Source of the DNA: Candidatus Gastranaerophilales bacterium
Lineage (GTDB): Bacteria; Cyanobacteriota; Vampirovibrionia; Gastranaerophilales; Gastranaerophilaceae
Direction of reading: 5' to 3'
Assembly (NCBI GenBank): GCA_944323145.1
Contig: CALURJ010000001.1
Coordinates: 62,001-126,000, forward strand
DNA: 64,000 nt
A model generated the notes under the pieces. That model had not been told where the DNA came from. It saw nothing but the letters and a program-made list of their open reading frames with translations, and ran no database searches. Shown in pieces: positions 61,887 through 64,000 of this stretch (positions are counted from its first letter, which is position 1; the number at the start of each line of letters is the position of its first letter). Position numbers and translations under genes: made by a program.

Positions 61887-62638
61887 AGTGCAAACACTCT
61901 TTCTGCATTTGCTGTTGTAACACTGTTTACTTCTTCAATATTAATATTCCGGAGTTTTGCGATTTCTTCAGCAACAAATTTTACGTATGCAGGCTGATTT
62001 TCCGTCCCGCGGAAAGGTACTGGTGTAAGATAGGGCGCATCCGTTTCAAGAAGTATATGCTCAAGTGGAACAGCCTGCACAACTTCTTTCATTTTTACTG
62101 CGTTTTTGAATGTTACGACACCGCCTATACCTAAATACCAGCCCTCTTTAATGCATTCTTTTGCAAACTCTACACTTCCTGAAAAACAGTGCATAACGAC
62201 TTTTGAGCTGCTATTGTATTCTTTTAAAATATCAAAAGTGTCTTTGTGGGCTTCTCTGTCGTGTATGTCTATCGGAAGATTAAGTTCATTTGCAAGTTTA
62301 ATTTGTTTTATAAAAACTTCTTTTTGCAGTTCGTTGTAACTTTTATCCCAGTAGTAATCAAGGCCTATTTCTCCTATTGCTACAATTTTTTTGTTTTCTG
62401 CAAGTTTTTTTATATCTTCAATAAGCCTGTCATTCCAATCCTTAGCGTCTGACGGATGAACCCCGAGCATTCCGTATACATTATCATATTTATTGATAAG
62501 TTCCATAATCCCTGTAAAATCAGCGGGATTTGCTGCCGGAACTATTATTTTTTCAATGCCTTGTTCTGCGGCATTTTGGACAGCTTCATCTGTTGTAATA
62601 TTTTCAAGCATATTTATATGAGAATGTGTGTCTATCAT
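61883..62638 (-). CDS. tatD: TatD-family metal-dependent DNase/hydrolase
   Basis: This 251-residue TIM-barrel hydrolase has the metal ligands DTHSHIN (3-9), GEIGLDYYWD near 92-101, IHDREAHKD near 125-133, MHCFSGSVE near 150-158 and LETDAPYLTPVPFRG near 197-211. The family has 3'-5' exonuclease and deoxyribonuclease activity. It leads the two-gene unit with tlyA. The short gap to gatD on the other strand holds divergent starts. Confidence 0.93.
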   Translation of the reverse strand: MIDTHSHINMLENITTDEAVQNAAEQGIEKIIVPAANPADFTGIMELINKYDNVYGMLGVHPSDAKDWNDRLIEDIKKLAENKKIVAIGEIGLDYYWDKSYNELQKEVFIKQIKLANELNLPIDIHDREAHKDTFDILKEYNSSSKVVMHCFSGSVEFAKECIKEGWYLGIGGVVTFKNAVKMKEVVQAVPLEHILLETDAPYLTPVPFRGTENQPAYVKFVAEEIAKLRNINIEEVNSVTTANAERVFAL

Positions 62639-62687
62639 AGTACTTTGATTATACCACGATTAAATATTGTGATATAATAAAGTCAGC

Positions 62688-63422
62688 ATGGAAGAGAGAA
62701 ATCTTAAAATATCAATAGGGCATTTATATCCAAAACTGTTAAATTTATACGGTGATATGGGAAATATAATAACACTTACAAAACGCTGTGAATGGCGTGG
62801 AATTAGTGTTGAATATGACCCGATAGGTGTAGGTGACAGAGTAAAAGAACATGATTTATATTTCATAGGCGGCGGTCAGGACAGACAGCAGCAGGAAGTT
62901 GCAGGCGAGTTATATAAAAATAAAGATTTTTTAATTTCCGAACGGGACAAAAATTCTGTTTTTTTAGGTATTTGCGGCGGGTATCAATTATTCGGGCATT
63001 ATTATCAGCCGTTTGAAGGGGATAAACTTTTAGGTATCAGCCTTATGGATGCTTATACTGTTGCCGGGAAAAAAAGGTTTATCGGAAACGTTACAGTTGA
63101 AACGGATTTTTTAAACCCTTCAACTCTTGTAGGTTTTGAAAATCATAGCGGATTAACATATCTTCAAGGGGGTACAAAACCACTCGGAAAATTAAAAGTC
63201 GGAAACGGCAATAACGGGCAGGACGGTATGGAAGGCGGAAGATATAAAAATGTTTTCGGTACTTATCTCCATGGTTCACTGCTGCCTAAAAATCCGCATT
63301 TTGCAGATTATTTAATAGAACTTGCGCTTGAAAAGCGTTACGGTGAAAAGATTAAATTGTCAAAACTTGATGATGAACTTGAACTCAAAACTCACAATTC
63401 ACTGGTTGGAAAGGCTTATTAA
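62688..63422 (+). CDS. gatD: Lipid II isoglutaminyl synthase glutaminase subunit GatD
   Basis: GatD supplies ammonia to MurT, which amidates D-isoglutamate of lipid II. The 244-residue CobQ-like class I amidotransferase has the nucleophile Cys96 in LGICGGYQL and the catalytic His195 in GTYLHGSLLPKNP. IGGGQDRQQQE near 60-70 is a GatD/CobQ-type segment. MurT is normally adjacent, but is not on either side here, so it should be elsewhere. The stop TAA overlaps the ATG of the next gene. Confidence 0.88.
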   Translation: MEERNLKISIGHLYPKLLNLYGDMGNIITLTKRCEWRGISVEYDPIGVGDRVKEHDLYFIGGGQDRQQQEVAGELYKNKDFLISERDKNSVFLGICGGYQLFGHYYQPFEGDKLLGISLMDAYTVAGKKRFIGNVTVETDFLNPSTLVGFENHSGLTYLQGGTKPLGKLKVGNGNNGQDGMEGGRYKNVFGTYLHGSLLPKNPHFADYLIELALEKRYGEKIKLSKLDDELELKTHNSLVGKAY

Positions 63423-63847
63423 TGAGTAAGGAAGCTGTATTAAATTTGTATAATAAATGGTGTTTAATTCCCGACAAGATTAGATTTTTATTTATCGGCG
63501 GGGTAAACGCGGCTTTTTCTTACATAATTTTTGCAATTGCTGTTTACTTAATCGGACAGGAGCATTACCAGATTTGTGTCGCACTACAGTGGGCTATCTC
63601 TTCTGTTTTTTCATTTGTTAATCAAAAATTATTTGTTTTCTGTACAAAAGGCCATTGGCTGAGAGAATATATAAAATGCTGCACAACCTGGGTTGTAAGC
63701 TACGCTGTCAACGCAATTATTCTTGAAATTATTGTAAGATATGTGACAAAAAATGTTTATGTCGGGCAGTTCGTTTCTATTTTGCTTGCTGCTGTCGTTA
63801 CTTATGTTTTATTTAAATATTATGCTTTCAGGCATAATAAACATTAA
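63422..63847 (+). CDS. GtrA-family membrane protein
   Basis: This 141-residue protein has four membrane helices and the family N-terminal pattern IRFLFIGGVNAAFSYII with FSFVNQKLFVF in helix two. GtrA-like proteins are thought to flip or transfer polyprenyl-linked sugars across the inner membrane. The start overlaps the gatD stop (TAATG), so translation is coupled; this suggests a link to envelope glycan or peptidoglycan synthesis. Confidence 0.87.
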   Translation: MSKEAVLNLYNKWCLIPDKIRFLFIGGVNAAFSYIIFAIAVYLIGQEHYQICVALQWAISSVFSFVNQKLFVFCTKGHWLREYIKCCTTWVVSYAVNAIILEIIVRYVTKNVYVGQFVSILLAAVVTYVLFKYYAFRHNKH

Positions 63848-63856
63848 GTTATAAAT

Positions 63857-63890
63857 TAAAAAAGCGGTTAATTATTTAACCGCTTTAATT
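63857..63890. terminator. Bidirectional intrinsic terminator
   Basis: The perfect stem AAAGCGGTTAA / TTAACCGCTTT with a 4-nt loop separates the GtrA gene and the convergent last gene, whose stop codon lies in the right arm. Confidence 0.9.
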
Positions 63891-64000
63891 TTTTCTATAA
63901 GTTTTTTTGTTGCTTCTTCAGGCGTATATTTTTCCTGTTCTCCCGTTTCACGGACTTTATATTCAACAAAGCCTTCATTAATTGTTTTCCCGACAGTTAC
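63884..64000 (-). CDS. C-terminal end of a class II aminoacyl-tRNA ligase, probably proline-tRNA ligase (cut by the window edge)
   Basis: The last 38 residues of a minus-strand gene are visible (VTVGKTINEGFVEYKVRETG, ending KLIEKN). The pattern VGK-x4-G-x-VE-x-K-x-R-x-TG is that seen at the end of the anticodon-binding domain of bacterial ProRS. Only the tail is present, so the identification is tentative. Confidence 0.6.

Noticed and set aside
1-64000. CRISPR array, insertion sequence, prophage or rRNA operon
   Set aside because: I saw no regularly spaced repeats, transposase or phage genes, or rRNA sequence on either strand.

Overview
The window is AT-rich, tightly packed bacterial chromosome with no rRNA, prophage, insertion sequence or CRISPR array. 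Standard housekeeping genes (dnaE, polA, aspS, tig-clpP-clpX, ftsEX, ribF, folC) sit beside genes of a diderm envelope (an MlaE-type permease, SLH protein, DUF374 and PlsC acyltransferases). There is also a flagellar flhB, a DUF561/Ycf23 protein typical of cyanobacteria and red-algal plastids, and several prepilin-like genes whose mature N-terminus reads FTLAEV. Together these fit a non-photosynthetic cyanobacterial relative of the Melainabacteria/Vampirovibrionia type, most likely a gut Gastranaerophilales. This assignment rests on recognised families, not on a database search.

Layout: 1-2 kb, flhB and a FliA-like sigma factor. 2-10 kb, metF-deoC, a SulP transporter, a long phosphohexomutase, two PlsC-like acyltransferases and a HEAT-repeat protein. 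10-14.7 kb, an operon of a split transketolase half, ftsE, ftsX, a degenerate receiver/GGDEF-like protein and an isochorismatase-like hydrolase. 14.7-29.7 kb, three prepilin genes with strong sigma-70-type promoters and a surface glycosyltransferase pair, interleaved with ribF, aspS, an SPFH/NfeD pair, RqcH-NFACT, a Y-family polymerase and folC. 29.7-36.6 kb, DUF561, an HtrA-like protease, ilvE, an MlaE permease, an SLH protein and a probable HExxH metalloprotease. 36.6-39.6 kb, five minus-strand tRNA genes with degenerate tRNA-like copies and a kelch-like exported protein. 39.6-45 kb, dnaE behind two WYL-type regulators. 45-64 kb, anmK behind an attenuator-like leader, then envelope and lipid genes, tig-clpP-clpX, polA, tlyA-tatD, gatD-gtrA and the end of a probable proS.

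The most striking signal is a set of three long G/C homopolymers (10, 10 and 11 nt), all inside genes for surface structures: two prepilin genes and one glycosyltransferase. With the tract lengths seen here, the glycosyltransferase is in frame and both prepilins are out of frame. Removing or adding one or two G restores a full prepilin reading frame in each. This looks like a phase-variable pilin and glycan system. A third prepilin has a 60-bp tandem duplication of its leader that creates two consecutive FTLAE cleavage sites.

Other points of interest are an apparent leader/terminator attenuator directly before anmK, tRNA-derived degenerate repeats downstream of both tRNA-Gly genes, a pseudo-receiver protein in the ftsEX operon, and a cytoplasmic zincin with a lethal-factor-like third-ligand motif.
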